Below, in pieces: positions 34,111 to 47,249 of a stretch of DNA of 64,000 nt; within the stretch, counting starts at the first letter, position 1; each line of letters starts with the position of its first letter. The stretch comes from Candidatus Krumholzibacteriia bacterium (GTDB taxonomy: Bacteria > Krumholzibacteriota > Krumholzibacteriia > JAJRXK01): assembly GCA_035268685.1 (NCBI GenBank), contig DATFKK010000129.1:1-64000 (forward strand), in the 5' to 3' direction. The position numbers were made by a program, and so were the translations under genes. The notes under the pieces were generated by a model, which ran no database searches, was not told the DNA's origin, and was given only the letters and a program-made list of their open reading frames with translations.

Positions 34111-34578
34111 TCAGCCTCGCCGTGCCTCCGTCAGGTCACCACCCCGCACCGTCGCGCCCACCACCAGCGCCGCCGCGATCAGCACCAGGTTCTTCACGAT
34201 GTACTGCCCTTCGAGCGTGAGCCCGTAGGGAAACACCGTGAACACCTGTTCCGGCAGGAGGACGATCGGCGACAGCGTGCCCGGCATCTGGAGCATGAGC
34301 AGCAGGATCGCCACGCGCAGACCGCGCCCCGTGAGGAAGAGGATCCCGATCGCCACTTCCCAGACACCGAGGAAGGGGACGAACACGTTGGCCGGGATGA
34401 TGGGGACGGTGGCCCGGACCAGGTCCTCGGCCGGGCTCAGGCCCGGCACCAGCTTGAGCCCGCCGAACCAGACGTACACGATGCCGACGGCGATCCGGAG
34501 GAACCGGACGCCGGCGACGGCCATCCAATGCGTGATGGCCCGGTCCAGCCGGCCGAACCAGCCTCCTCCACGTCTCAA
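34111..34578 (-). CDS. DoxX/DUF417-like four-helix membrane protein
   Basis: The 155-aa protein has the look of DoxX/YkgB-type membrane proteins: an amphipathic start ([19 protein letters not shown]), then [40 protein letters not shown] and two more helices. A TTG start at 34578 is proposed: GGGAG lies 7 nt upstream and the protein then begins just before the conserved amphipathic segment. An ATG at 34674 would add 32 poorly conserved residues. Function unknown. About 200 bp upstream of it lies the 31-bp-period palindromic array. Confidence 0.72.
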   Translation of the reverse strand: MRRGGGWFGRLDRAITHWMAVAGVRFLRIAVGIVYVWFGGLKLVPGLSPAEDLVRATVPIIPANVFVPFLGVWEVAIGILFLTGRGLRVAILLLMLQMPGTLSPIVLLPEQVFTVFPYGLTLEGQYIVKNLVLIAAALVVGATVRGGDLTEARRG

Positions 34579-34748
34579 CGTCTCACTCCCGATCGGGTCG
34601 TCGTTCCGGTCTCGGGGAGATGATAATCCACCACGGCCCGCGCGCTCGCCGGAACCAGCGTGAACGACGGCCACGGCCCGAACTGCGCGTGGAGGGGGGC
34701 AACCGTGTGCGGTGTTGCGGGATCGGGTCGAGCGACATGTCGGGGAAG

Positions 34749-34850
34749 TGCCGATTCACGTTCGTCAGCCCGGACAGGCTGACATCGGCCCGGTGTCAGT
34801 CCCAGTCGGCTGACACCGGGCCGATGTCAGCCAACCGTGACTGACATGCG
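34749..34850. repeat. Tandem palindromic array with 31-bp period
   Basis: Two full 20-bp near-palindromes, TGACAyCGGsCCGrTGTCAG, start at 34780 and 34811. Partial copies occur at 34749 (only the GTCAG end kept) and at 34842 (only TGACAT kept). The starts are spaced exactly 31 bp and the 11-bp spacers differ. The two full copies are also exact inverted complements: 34777-34799 and 34810-34832 form a perfect 23-bp inverted repeat with a 10-nt loop. Confidence 0.85.
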
Positions 34851-35191
34851 CAAAACCGCCCCAACCAGGATATGTATCCCCCCGGCATGCAAGGCCGCCG
34901 ATTCGCTGCGATCGTCCTGCCCCCTCCCGGCGCGGGTCCCGATGCCGGCGAGCCTCCTCTGGACTCTGGAATCCAGAATCGACGAGTCGCGAGAGCGCGT
35001 CCACGCGACGATGATCGCCTTTGCCCTGGTCGCCCGCGCTGGACATGGCCCGTGCCGGATGGGCCGGGCGCAAGCTCCAGGATCGCGCCACCGCGACCGA
35101 GTCGCTCGCCGACCGAGCACGGGCACGAAGCCTTGGGACACCTGCTGGCGCAGAACCTCGAGCACCAGTCGCACCGCCCCCGCCGCGGTCG

Positions 35192-35220
35192 ATGACGTGT
35201 GCGGTCGACCTTGCTAGAAT
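35192..35220 (+). promoter_or_regulatory. Probable promoter of the first efflux operon
   Basis: ATGACG (35192-35197) and TAGAAT (35215-35220) are separated by 17 bp, about 150 bp before the tolC-like start at 35373. It is one of the better hexamer pairs in the window. Confidence 0.5.
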
Positions 35221-35372
35221 GCGTCCTCGCAACTCTTGACTCGAACCTCCGCGGCTCCGGGTCGTCGTCGTCGCCTGCCGTGCCCAGGAGGCCGGCGCCT
35301 TCGTCGACGAGCGGTGCCGAGGGGTGGATTCAGCACCATCACCGCAGCCAGGAGTAACGAGGGGTCTCTGCC

Positions 35373-36758
35373 GTGACTCATGCGCCTGCGCCGAAAAGTC
35401 CTCGATCGCCAATCGCATTGCGCTGGATATTCCCGGGTCTGCTGGCCCTGTTCGCGGCCTCGGCCATGGCCGCAGGCCCGGAGCCTGCCGACGGTGAACT
35501 GACCCTGTCGCTGGATCGGGCGCTGGAGATCGCGCGCCAGGAAAACCCTCGCATCGCCATCGGCCGGGCACGCCGGGCCGGCGCCGAGGGCGCGCGGGTC
35601 CGCTCACGCCAGGTATTCTCACCGAGGCTGACCCTGGACGCCTATCACCTCCGCCTCGACACATCGGTGCTCGACAACATTCCGACCTTCGAGCCGGACT
35701 TCCCGCCGGTCTTCGTCGGGCTCGATTTCGGGCCGCTGGAGGGCAACGTGGCCAGCGTCGAGCTGGTGCAGCCGCTGATCAACGTCGGCGCCTGGAGTGC
35801 GCGGCGACAGGCCGGCCGGGCACTCGAAGCCGCCGACCTCGAATTGCAGCGGGCACGACGTGAAGTGGATGTCGCCGTTCTCGAGGCGTATTTCGGCGCC
35901 TGCACCGCACAGCGCCAGGTGGAAGCGGAACAGAAGGGACTGGCCACCGCCCGACGGGTGTTGCGCCGAGCCGAGGCCGGGTTCGAGCAGGAACTCATCG
36001 CACCGGTCGACGTGCTCAGCGCGCGTACGCGGGTTTCCGCAATGCAGGCAAGGGTCGCGGCTGCCGAGGCCCGCGTGGTCGCCGCGCATGCCATCCTGCG
36101 TCAGGTGCTGGGTATCGACGAAGATCCGGAATTGATCCTGACCGACCGTGTTCCGCAGCCGAGCCCACCGGTGGACGAAGCACCGCAGCGCCGCGAGATG
36201 CTTTCCGGCAGACGTGATCTGCAAGCGTTGCAGAAGGGCCTGGAAGCGGCCGAACACGGAGTCGAGCGTGCGCGTGCGACATGGCTTCCCGATCTCAACC
36301 TCTACGCACGCTTCGACCACGTCGATGTCAACGATCCTTTGTCCTTCGACGAAACCGGCTGGCTCGTCGCAGTCAACCTGCACTGGACACCGTTCCTCGG
36401 GTTCGACCAGGTCGGCGCGCTCGGCGAGGCCCGGGCCACGGAAGCCGAAACGCGGGCCCGATTGCGTGCCCTGCGCCAGCGCGCCTGGGCCGAAGCGCAG
36501 ACCGAACACGCCAACTGGCAGGCCGAAGTCCAGCGCTGGCGAGCGGCTTCGAAAGGTGTGCTGGAAGCCGAGGAGGCACTGGAGTTGACCGAGGCGCGCT
36601 ACGCCGAGGGGCTGGACGACATCACCGCGCTCTTGCGCGCCCAGGCCGAGGAACTGGCGGCACGCACGCGTGAGATCAGCGCACGGTTCGAGGCGGTGGT
36701 CGCCGCCGAGCGATACCGGCTTGCCGTGTCCCACGACGTCGGGAAGGTGCAACCATGA
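35373..36758 (+). CDS. TolC-family outer-membrane efflux protein
   Basis: The 461-aa protein starts at a GTG with GAGGGG about 8 nt upstream. It has a signal peptide (IFPGLLALFAASAMA) and two outer-membrane-factor repeats: LSLDRALEIARQENPRIAIGR, then helical pairs such as RREVDVAVLEAYFGACTAQRQ and the second-half mirror LRALRQRAWAEAQTEHANWQ. It forms the trimeric channel of the pump with the next two genes. The stop overlaps the adaptor ATG by 4 bp. Codon use has clearly more GAA and fewer GAG codons than the neighbouring genes outside this operon. Confidence 0.9.
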   Translation: MTHAPAPKSPRSPIALRWIFPGLLALFAASAMAAGPEPADGELTLSLDRALEIARQENPRIAIGRARRAGAEGARVRSRQVFSPRLTLDAYHLRLDTSVLDNIPTFEPDFPPVFVGLDFGPLEGNVASVELVQPLINVGAWSARRQAGRALEAADLELQRARREVDVAVLEAYFGACTAQRQVEAEQKGLATARRVLRRAEAGFEQELIAPVDVLSARTRVSAMQARVAAAEARVVAAHAILRQVLGIDEDPELILTDRVPQPSPPVDEAPQRREMLSGRRDLQALQKGLEAAEHGVERARATWLPDLNLYARFDHVDVNDPLSFDETGWLVAVNLHWTPFLGFDQVGALGEARATEAETRARLRALRQRAWAEAQTEHANWQAEVQRWRAASKGVLEAEEALELTEARYAEGLDDITALLRAQAEELAARTREISARFEAVVAAERYRLAVSHDVGKVQP

Positions 36759-37918
36759 TCGTCCTGCCGATCAACCGTGTTCGCCCGATCCCCGGTCGAA
36801 GTGTCCTCTTGATCGTGCTGGGCGCAGCCATGGTGATCGTGCTGTCGGCCTGCGAAGGGAATCCGGGCTCGGGCGGTGAAACTGCGGATGGCCTCGCCGA
36901 CAGCGAGCCCCTGGAAGTCCGTACCTTCGTGGTCGAACAGCGCGCGGAAACGTCTTCGTTCGTCGCCGCCGGTGCGGTGGCGCCGGTTCGACGAGCCCGC
37001 ATGGGAACCCGCCAGGCCGGCAATGTCGAGCAGATCATGGTCGAAGCCGGCGACACGGTCGAAGCCGGCCAGGCCTTGCTGCGAGTCGATGCCCGCGACC
37101 TGGAAGCCGCGCTGCGGGCGGCGCGTCTGCAGCACCAGGCTGCTCGAACGGCCTGGGAGACGGCTCGCCGCAATCGCGAACGGTTCCAACGCCTCTACGA
37201 CCAGCGCCTGATCGCAAAGGCCGAGCTCGAAGAGGCGACACTGGCCGCCGAAGACGCGCGCGGTCGGCTGGAGCAGGTCGCCGCCGAGATTGCAGCCGTC
37301 GAAGTCAACCTCGACTACGCAACACTGCGTGCGCCATTTGCCGGCGTGGTCAGCGAGGTGCTCACCGACGTCGGCACTTTCGTCGCACCGGGCCCGCCGC
37401 TGATCGTGTTCGAGGACCGCAAGCGGTTGGAAATCAACGTCGGAATCGCCCAGGCGAGGACTGCCGACCTGGCCGTGGGCGACACGCTTCAGGTCGGCGT
37501 CGAAGGCCTGGGAGACGGGATCGAGGGCCATGTCCAGGCCATCGTTCCGGCGCTCGAATCTCCCGGGGTCGGACAGGTGCTGCGGCTCGTCGTCGAAGAC
37601 CCACCACCGTCGCTGGAGCCGGGCATGATCGCCGAAGTGCAATTGCCGGCGGCGCGATCGGCGCAGTCGTTCGTCGTCGTTCCGGCCTCCGCGATTCTGC
37701 AACGAGGACAGCTCGATGGCGTCTTCCTGGTCGGCGAAGACGCGCAAGGCAATGCGCGGGCAACGTTGCGTTGGGTTGCAGTGGCCCCGACGCCGACGCA
37801 CGGCGATGACGGTGAAGTCCGGGTCCTGCGCGGTCTCGTGAGCGGAGACCGGGTCGTCGTCGGCGAGGCCGTGGATGCGCTGGTCGATGGCCAGCCGGTC
37901 GTGCTGGCCGAACCATGA
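36755..37918 (+). CDS. RND efflux periplasmic adaptor, lipoprotein
   Basis: The 387-aa membrane-fusion protein has an N-terminal hydrophobic segment with a lipobox (LSAC). The barrel-sandwich halves are RMGTRQAGNVEQIMVEAGDTV and DYATLRAPFAGVVSEVLTDVG. A helical hairpin of about 60 residues lies between them (LQHQAARTAWETARRNRERF). A beta-barrel and membrane-proximal domain follow, with the end DRVVVGEAVDALVDGQPVVL. It links the RND pump and the TolC-like channel. It overlaps both neighbours by 4 bp (ATGA). Codon bias matches that of the flanking operon genes. Confidence 0.92.
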   Translation: MIVLPINRVRPIPGRSVLLIVLGAAMVIVLSACEGNPGSGGETADGLADSEPLEVRTFVVEQRAETSSFVAAGAVAPVRRARMGTRQAGNVEQIMVEAGDTVEAGQALLRVDARDLEAALRAARLQHQAARTAWETARRNRERFQRLYDQRLIAKAELEEATLAAEDARGRLEQVAAEIAAVEVNLDYATLRAPFAGVVSEVLTDVGTFVAPGPPLIVFEDRKRLEINVGIAQARTADLAVGDTLQVGVEGLGDGIEGHVQAIVPALESPGVGQVLRLVVEDPPPSLEPGMIAEVQLPAARSAQSFVVVPASAILQRGQLDGVFLVGEDAQGNARATLRWVAVAPTPTHGDDGEVRVLRGLVSGDRVVVGEAVDALVDGQPVVLAEP

Positions 37919-40900
37919 GCGGGCTTGGCTTTGCCGGTCGAATTGCAGACCGTCTGATCGATTCGAAGCTGGTCCCGCTGATCGTTGTCGGGACCCTGAT
38001 CGCGGGTGCCTGGGGGCTGACGGTAACTCCGCGCGAAGACCGTCCGGAGATCGAGGTGCCGACCGCGCGTGTCGTCGTTCCCTTCGCCGGCGCCGGTGTC
38101 GAGCGCGTCGACGAACTGGTTGCGCGCCCGGTCAGTGCCTGGGCGCGACAGCTCGAGCAGGTCGTCGAGGTCAGTGCGGTCTCTTCCAGCGACGCCGCGT
38201 TGATCGAGGTCGAGTTCGTCACGGGCCTGAACGATTCGCGTGCCTACGGCCTGCTCTCGGAAGTCGTCGCCAGCAACGCGCACCGGCTGCCACGATCGGC
38301 CGGACCTGTCGAAATCCGGACCTTGGGTGACGAGATCCTGACCGGTCTGATGATCACGCTGTCGAGTGCCGAGCTGGGCGGCGAGGTCCTGCATCGCATT
38401 GGCGATGAACTGGCGGTCGAACTCGAGCAGATCCGGGGCGTCCGCAGCGTCGACGTGATCGGCGGCAAGCCGCGACAGATCCGGGTGTTGCCGGATCCGG
38501 CCCGCCTGGCGGCCTACGAAATCGGCCTGGTCGAACTCACCGAAGCCATCGAGGCGGCCAGTCTGCGTTTGCCCACCGAACCAGTGCGCGGCCAGTCCAC
38601 GAAGAACCTCCGGGCGGGATCGCTGCCTGCCGATGTGGCCGACGTCGAACGGATCCAGGTGGGAGCAGGACCGACCGGCGCCGTCTACGTCGGCGACGTC
38701 GCCGCTGTCATCGACGGCCCGGCACCGCCGGAGTCTGCCAGCCTGCACTGGGAGCGCGGCGGGATCGGCACGGTGCCGGCCGTCAGCCTGGCGCTGACCA
38801 GCGTGCCCAACGCCAACATCAGCGCAGTGACCGAGAGCGCGCTCGCCCGACTGGACCGGCTGGCCGGTGAACTGCTCCCGTCGAACGTGGACGTCACGAT
38901 CGCCTACGACGCCGGCGCAATGGCGACCGAGACCGTGATCAGCGTGCTCGAGAACTTCGGGATCGCCGCGGCCACTGTCATCGCGATCATCCTGCTCGGG
39001 CTGGGTTGGCGCGCCGCCGTCGGCGTCTCGCTGCAGCTCCCCTCCAGCCTGGCGATCGTTCCGGTCGCCTACATGTGGCTCGGCTTCACGCTCAATCCGG
39101 TTTCCATTGCGGCCATGATCCTGGCCATCGGTCTGCTGGCCGACGACAACGTCATCATCATGGAGAACATCCGGCGACACTTCGCCGCTGCCGGACGAAG
39201 CAGCCGCGACGTCGCCGTTCGGGCCGTGGACGAGGTCGGCAACCCGACCGTGCTCGCGGTGTTCCTGATCATCGCCACGTTCCTGCCCACCGCGTTCATC
39301 ACCGGAGAGATGGGCCAGTACACCCGCGCCATTCCGGTCGGGACGTCGCTGGCCATCGGCTTCTCTCTGGTCATCGCGCTGACCGTGACACCTTACGTGG
39401 CCTATCGAATCCTGCGGCCGCCCTCGAGCGCGCAGACGGCCCGCCGTGATGCCCGAAACGATGACGACGACGGCGACGCAGATGACGCCGACGACGGCAA
39501 CCAGGACGATGCCGCGACGGCCGGGAACGAAGAGGGCCGCCGCGGCCGCGAATCGGCCGACGAGAACGAAGTTCCTTCCGGACGCCTGGCGGGAATCTAC
39601 CGCGGTGTGTTGGATCCGTTCTTCGATCGGCCCATGCTGCGCTGGGCGCTCTACCTGGTGCTGCTCCTGCTGTTCGTCGCCAGCATTGCCATGGTGGGCC
39701 TGCGCGCGGTGCAGCTCACGCTGGTGCCGACACTGGACCGGGAGACATTCGTGCTCGAGCTGGAACTGCCGCCGGACAGCGCGCTGGAGGAGACGCTGGA
39801 GGCGGCTTCGACGGTCGGCCGGGCACTGCGCGAATACCCGGAGATCGAGGGCTATACCCTGTTCGCGGGCACGGATGGGCCGCTGCTGTTGCCTCCGCCC
39901 GGACCACCCGACCTGCCACGCGCTTCCGACCACCGGGCCAGCCTCTACGTACAGCTGCTTCCCGAACAGCATCGCGAGCGTCTGAGCTTCGAGATCAGTC
40001 GTGAACTTGCGTTCTCGCGGTTGCCGGGGTTGCTGGAGCGCTTCGATGCGAGCGCCTGGATTCGCAGCATTCCGTCGGGCCCGTCGAGCGACAACGATCT
40101 GCAGGCCGAGATCATCGGCGAGGACATGCAGCAGAGAGACCGGCTGGCCGATACCGTCGCCCGGCTCTTCGAGGAACACGAAGCAGTGGGCGCCGTGGAG
40201 CGCTTCCCCAAGCCGGCCGGGCCCGAGCTTCGGCTGGAGGTCGATCTGGCTCGGGCTTCGGCGCACGGGGTGCCACCGGCTCGCGTGGCCGCCGCGGTCC
40301 GGATCGCGCTGACCGGTCGCGAGGCTGCGCACCTGGACGTCCCGTCCGAACGTCGGCCGCTACCGGTGGTCGTGCGGCTCGAACCCGCGCTGCGCGACCG
40401 CGCCACGGACCTGGCGGGGTTGTACGTCAAGAACCAGGCGGGCGCGTCGGTGCCACTTCCCGACCTGGTGAATGTTTCCGAGCGTTCCTGGAATCCCAAC
40501 CGGCATCGCCACGAGCAACTGCCAACCGTGTTCGTTGCCGGGCGGGTGAACCGCGCACTCAGCCAGCCCGTTTCGGTGCAGCGCGACATCGTCGGGCAGC
40601 TCGAACGCGCACAGGTGCCGATGCCGGAAATCGAGTGGACCGGCCTGCCGTCCGGCGACCGCGAAACGACACTGTACTGGGGTGGCGAGTGGGCGATGAC
40701 GCAGCAGGTCTATCGGGATCTGTCCGTCGCCGGGCTGGTGGTCGTACTGCTGATCTACGTCGTACTGGCCGGTTGGTTCGGTTCCTACCGCGTGCCGTTG
40801 CTGATCATGATTCCGATTCCGCTGGTGTTCATCGGCGTGATTCCGGGCCACTGGCTGGCCGGCTTGGACATTGCGGGCCTGGGGGTGCTGGGCGTCATCG

Positions 40901-41260
40901 CATTGGCCGGCATCGTGGTGCGCAATGCGCTGCTACTGGTCGACTTCACCCGGCTTCGCCGCGAACAGGGCATGGCATTGCGCGATGCGCTGATCACCGC
41001 CGGGGTCGTTCGCACGCGCCCGATCCTGCTCACCGCCGGCACCGTCGTGCTGGGCAGCGGTGCCCTGGTATTCGAGCCGGCGCTGAAACCGCTCGGCGTA
41101 ACCCTCGTCGGCGGCGTTCTGGTCTCGACGCTGCTGACGCTGATCCTGACCCCGGCGCTGTACTTCCACATGTACAGCGAAGGCGATGGTGCGGGCGAAG
41201 ACCAGAACGGGATTCCGTTCAGCTCCGGAAGTCCCCGCTCCGGTCGCGCGCCGGATGGGA

Positions 41261-43972
<2,712 letters not shown>

Positions 43973-44093
43973 GCGGACTCCGGGACCAGGGGTATCGATC
44001 GATTTTAGAGCAGGCTCGGCAGGGGTGTCGACGAAAACCCGTCGCGGACGGTGTCAGGAGAAGGGAGCGCTTTTCGCGTAGAGCAGAAAGCCG

Positions 44094-44887
44094 GTCCACC
44101 GCGCCCGCGACACCCGCCTCGACCGGGACGTCGCGATCAAGATCCTACCGCGCGAGATGAGCGGTGATCCCAAACGTACGAAGGCCGGGCCGGCACCCCG
44201 GTCTGGAGTCCGGACGGCGAGCGGGTCGCCTACGCCCGCATCGGTTCGGAGGGAGTGGAGACGGTCGTGCGGACGGTCGGCAGCGCCTCCGACGCCGAGG
44301 TCCTCCTGCCCGTGGGCGCGGGAGGTTCACCCTACGTCTGGCACGAGACCGCCGGACTCTTCGTGACCGGGTGGGGGGCGAGCTGGAACATCGGACGCAT
44401 CCTGCCCGACGAGGACGAACGCGAGTTCGAGATCCTGGTCTCGACGTCCGCCTCCAACTGGGGTCCCGACGTCTCGCCCGACGGCCGCTGGATGGCCTAC
44501 ACCTCCGACGAGTCCGGCCGCTACGAGATCTACGTCCGCAGCCTCGGCCCGGACGCCCGCACCTGGCCCGTTTCGGTCGACGGCGGCGAGGAGCCCCTCT
44601 GGTCGTCGGACGGAGCGGCGCTGTTCTGGCGCAACGGCAATCGTTTCATGCGCGCCGCCGTGCTCGAGGGCGGCGACCGTTTCCGCACCGGGGCACCGGA
44701 GGTCCACGTCGAAGGCGCCTACTCGAACGTGCCGGGCATCTCGTTCAACGTCGCGGGCGACGACGAGCGCCTGCTGCTCCTTCGCATCGAAGGCGGCACC
44801 GAGCGTGCGCGCCACCTGAACGTGGTGCTGAACTGGGACGTCGAGCTGGAGCACCGCATGAGCGAGGGTACCGCGGACGTGCGATGA
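44094..44887 (+). pseudogene. Remnant of a Ser/Thr kinase-propeller gene
   Basis: Translating from 44094 gives VHRARDTRLDRDVAIKILPR, the N-lobe of a kinase like the one at 41261-43972. It stops resembling a kinase after about 30 codons. From 44201, in a different frame, VWSPDGERVAYARIGSEG begins a C-terminal propeller that runs to the stop at 44887 (VSPDGRWMAYTSDESGRYEIYV; DGGEEPLWSSDGAALFWRNG). The catalytic loop, DFG, APE and transmembrane segment are missing, and no good start exists. An internal deletion with frameshift of a paralogue, oriented divergently to the intact kinase, explains this best. Confidence 0.8.
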
Positions 44888-44905
44888 ACGACGGCGTCGC
44901 GGTCG

Positions 44906-47188
44906 TCAATCCACCCAGGTGACGGGCAACTCGACATAGCTGTCGTTGGCCCACTCGATCCGCAGTGGCGCGCCGGCGTCGGCGATCGATTCCTCGCTGA
45001 CGTCGGCGCCCGTGCCGTAGTTGAGCTGGTGCCAGGGGTTCTTGTTCACGTCCACCACGACCAGGAGCCGATGGCCAGCCTCGATCCGGCGACTGACGAG
45101 GTAGGAACGGTCGAACGCGACGTCGGTCGGCTCACCGGGCGTCAGCAGACGGCGCTCCGTCGGATCGTCGGCATGACTCGCCCTGCCGAGCCAGTAGGAG
45201 AGATGGAACAGCGATCCATCGGCCTGCACCTCGTAGAACCGGACGCCCAGATCGACGTCCCGCTTGTTGATCGTGATCGTGAGTTGGCCGCTCGGGAATC
45301 CGCTCAGCTCGCTCGCCCGGGGCAGGGGATCGCTGATGAAGACGAGTCCGGTCTCGAAATCCGGCGAGCCGCCGTCGATCACCTCGGGATAGTAGTCGTT
45401 GTGGATGACGTCCCGGTCGGCGAGGTCGACGGTCTGGACGAGTGCATCCGGGCGTTCCGGCGGCGATTCCGAGAGCCGGTGAAAGGCCTCGTCGCGGGCG
45501 GGGGTGAGGTGGAGTCGCCAGCGCTCCTCCGCCATTTCGTCCAGCGAGGCAGCATGGCCCCAGCGGTCGGCGCCCATCACCTGATGATTGATCCGGTCCT
45601 GGAGCAGCACCGGGCGATCGGCACCACGGAGCACGTGGTCGAACCAGGCGAAGGTCAGGGCCTCGGTGTCGAACCGCGCCGTCGGGTCGATGCCGTACCC
45701 GCGCAGCTCGCGCGCCTTCCGCGACGCAGCGACCCCGAAGTGATCGTAGGGACCGATCACCAGGAAGTGCTCGGCGTCCGGACGGAACCGGTCGTGCTCG
45801 CGCAGATAGTGGACCGCGGAGATCTGGCCGTCGTCGTAGTAGCCGGTGATCGACAGGACCGGGATGTCGATCCGGGCGAACTCGGCGCCGTAGGGTGCCA
45901 TGGATTGCCAGTAGGAATCGAAGGCGGGATGATCCAACCAGCGCTGGAAGAAGGGGTTGGGCACCCCGTCGATCGCGTCGAGGTCACGATAGGGACGACC
46001 GCTGGCGAACCACTCCTGATGGAGCGCCTCCCAGCGCTCGAGGTCGTTGTAGGTCTCGAAGTCCAGCGTGCGATTGTTCGCGACGAAGAACGGCCAACCG
46101 TAGTTCGCGCTGAGGAAGACGTTGTTCATCATCGGCAGGCCCTGCCCCGGCAGGGCAGCGGCATGGGCTGCGATGGCGCGCAACGCGTCGGGCATGCTCT
46201 TCGCGGCCGCCCAGGCCGCGAAGCCTTCGTAGCTGGCGCCGTACATTCCGACTTCGCCGTTCGACCAGGATTGGTCGGCGATCCACTCCACGACCGCGGG
46301 CGCATCCTCGGCCTCGTGCTCGTAGGGCATGATCTCGGCATCGCTGGAGCCTTTGCCGCGGGAGAGGGCCACCATGCCGACGTAGCCGTAGGACGCCGCC
46401 GCCAGTGCGCGCTGCCGACTCGCAGCAGCATCGGCGTAGATCGTGAAGACCAGCGCCGTCGGCAGTCGGGCTTCGGTGCGCGGCCGCACCAGCGTCGCCG
46501 AGAGCGTCACCCCGGCCGGCGTTGGAATCCGGACGTTCTCGTCGATCACGTACCGGCGCGTCCGGTCCCGTGCGAGAAGGTCTGCGAGACGGGGCGCCGC
46601 GGCGGCGTCGACCCGGGTGCTGATCCACGCCCGCACGAGTCTCGTTGCTCCCGCCCGGTCCAGAGTCGGCGCGCCACCCGTGCGCGCCAGAGCGGCCTGC
46701 AGCCGTCGCTCGAAGACGAAGCCCGGCGTTTCGAGGTACCAGGCGAGTTCGTGCGCGCCGCGATCGTCGACCTCGGCGAACACCCTGTCGAAGGCATCAG
46801 TGTAGGCGGCGGCGAAGTCCGCGCCGTCGTCCTCCACCGCGCGCGCTGCTTCGGCATGGATGCGATACACAAAGGCGGCCGGCGTCTCCACCGGCACGGC
46901 GGCATCGCCCATCCGGGCGAAGGCGGCGAGCGCCGCATCGGGACGTCCCGCGGCGAGTGCGAGCTCCATGCGCCGGATCAGCGCGTGGGGAGTGTCGTCG
47001 CCGGGAGCATCGGCCAACAGCTTCTCCGCGAGTACGGGCATGGCCGCGGTGAGCGTCTCGGGCCGATCGTCCTGCGGGGCGGGATATCGAAGAGTCGCCT
47101 GTCCTGCGGCCCGGTCGTCGCTCGCGACGGAAGCCGCCGCGCCAACGAGCACGACGGCTGCGAACGCCGCTTCGAGACATCTGCGCAT
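44906..47188 (-). CDS. Exported CocE/NonD-type hydrolase with N-terminal extension
   Basis: The 760-aa product (ATG at 47188) has a signal peptide (CLEAAFAAVVLVGAAASVAS), then an unusual ~200-residue helical extension. The alpha/beta hydrolase part starts near IPTPAGVTLSATLVRPR. The nucleophile elbow is GMYGASYEGFAAW (GxSxxG), the acid candidate is in ISGYY-like SITGYYDDGQISA, and the His lies in VIGPYDHFGVAAS. The C-terminal jelly-roll (X-Pro dipeptidyl-peptidase C-terminal domain) contains TVDLADRDVIHND and SGFPSGQLTITINKRDVDLG. It probably cleaves acyl or peptide bonds in the periplasm. The substrate is unknown. Confidence 0.9.
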   Translation of the reverse strand: MRRCLEAAFAAVVLVGAAASVASDDRAAGQATLRYPAPQDDRPETLTAAMPVLAEKLLADAPGDDTPHALIRRMELALAAGRPDAALAAFARMGDAAVPVETPAAFVYRIHAEAARAVEDDGADFAAAYTDAFDRVFAEVDDRGAHELAWYLETPGFVFERRLQAALARTGGAPTLDRAGATRLVRAWISTRVDAAAAPRLADLLARDRTRRYVIDENVRIPTPAGVTLSATLVRPRTEARLPTALVFTIYADAAASRQRALAAASYGYVGMVALSRGKGSSDAEIMPYEHEAEDAPAVVEWIADQSWSNGEVGMYGASYEGFAAWAAAKSMPDALRAIAAHAAALPGQGLPMMNNVFLSANYGWPFFVANNRTLDFETYNDLERWEALHQEWFASGRPYRDLDAIDGVPNPFFQRWLDHPAFDSYWQSMAPYGAEFARIDIPVLSITGYYDDGQISAVHYLREHDRFRPDAEHFLVIGPYDHFGVAASRKARELRGYGIDPTARFDTEALTFAWFDHVLRGADRPVLLQDRINHQVMGADRWGHAASLDEMAEERWRLHLTPARDEAFHRLSESPPERPDALVQTVDLADRDVIHNDYYPEVIDGGSPDFETGLVFISDPLPRASELSGFPSGQLTITINKRDVDLGVRFYEVQADGSLFHLSYWLGRASHADDPTERRLLTPGEPTDVAFDRSYLVSRRIEAGHRLLVVVDVNKNPWHQLNYGTGADVSEESIADAGAPLRIEWANDSYVELPVTWVD

Positions 47189-47249
47189 GATCGTCCCCGC
47201 CGGTGAGGGTCGGATTTCGTGGAGTCGGGAAGCTGGACGGAGCCGGATG

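Larger units (their letters stand above)
34579..35372. other. 794-bp gene-poor region
   Basis: No convincing gene is seen on either strand. Open frames at 34837-35217 (+) and 34827-35174 (-) overlap each other and the palindromic array, and have no recognisable domain. The region contains the array at 34749-34850 and a good promoter at 35192-35220. It lies directly upstream of the atypical efflux operon and could include decayed sequence at an insertion boundary. Confidence 0.5.

Noticed and set aside
34749-34850. Mini CRISPR array
   Set aside because: The repeats are near-palindromes 20 bp long with spacers of only 11 bp, there are only two full units, and no cas gene is present.
34837-35217. 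126-codon plus-strand frame and 115-codon minus-strand frame in the gene-poor region
   Set aside because: They overlap each other, start inside the palindromic array, have no ribosome site, and show no recognisable composition or motif.
37489-40332. 947-codon open frame on the minus strand
   Set aside because: It is antisense to the RND pump, which has full family motifs.
44164-44922. 252-codon frame overlapping the kinase remnant
   Set aside because: The Arg-rich sequence is a shifted frame of the propeller remnant, which reads sensibly as VWSPDGERVAYARIG in the other frame.
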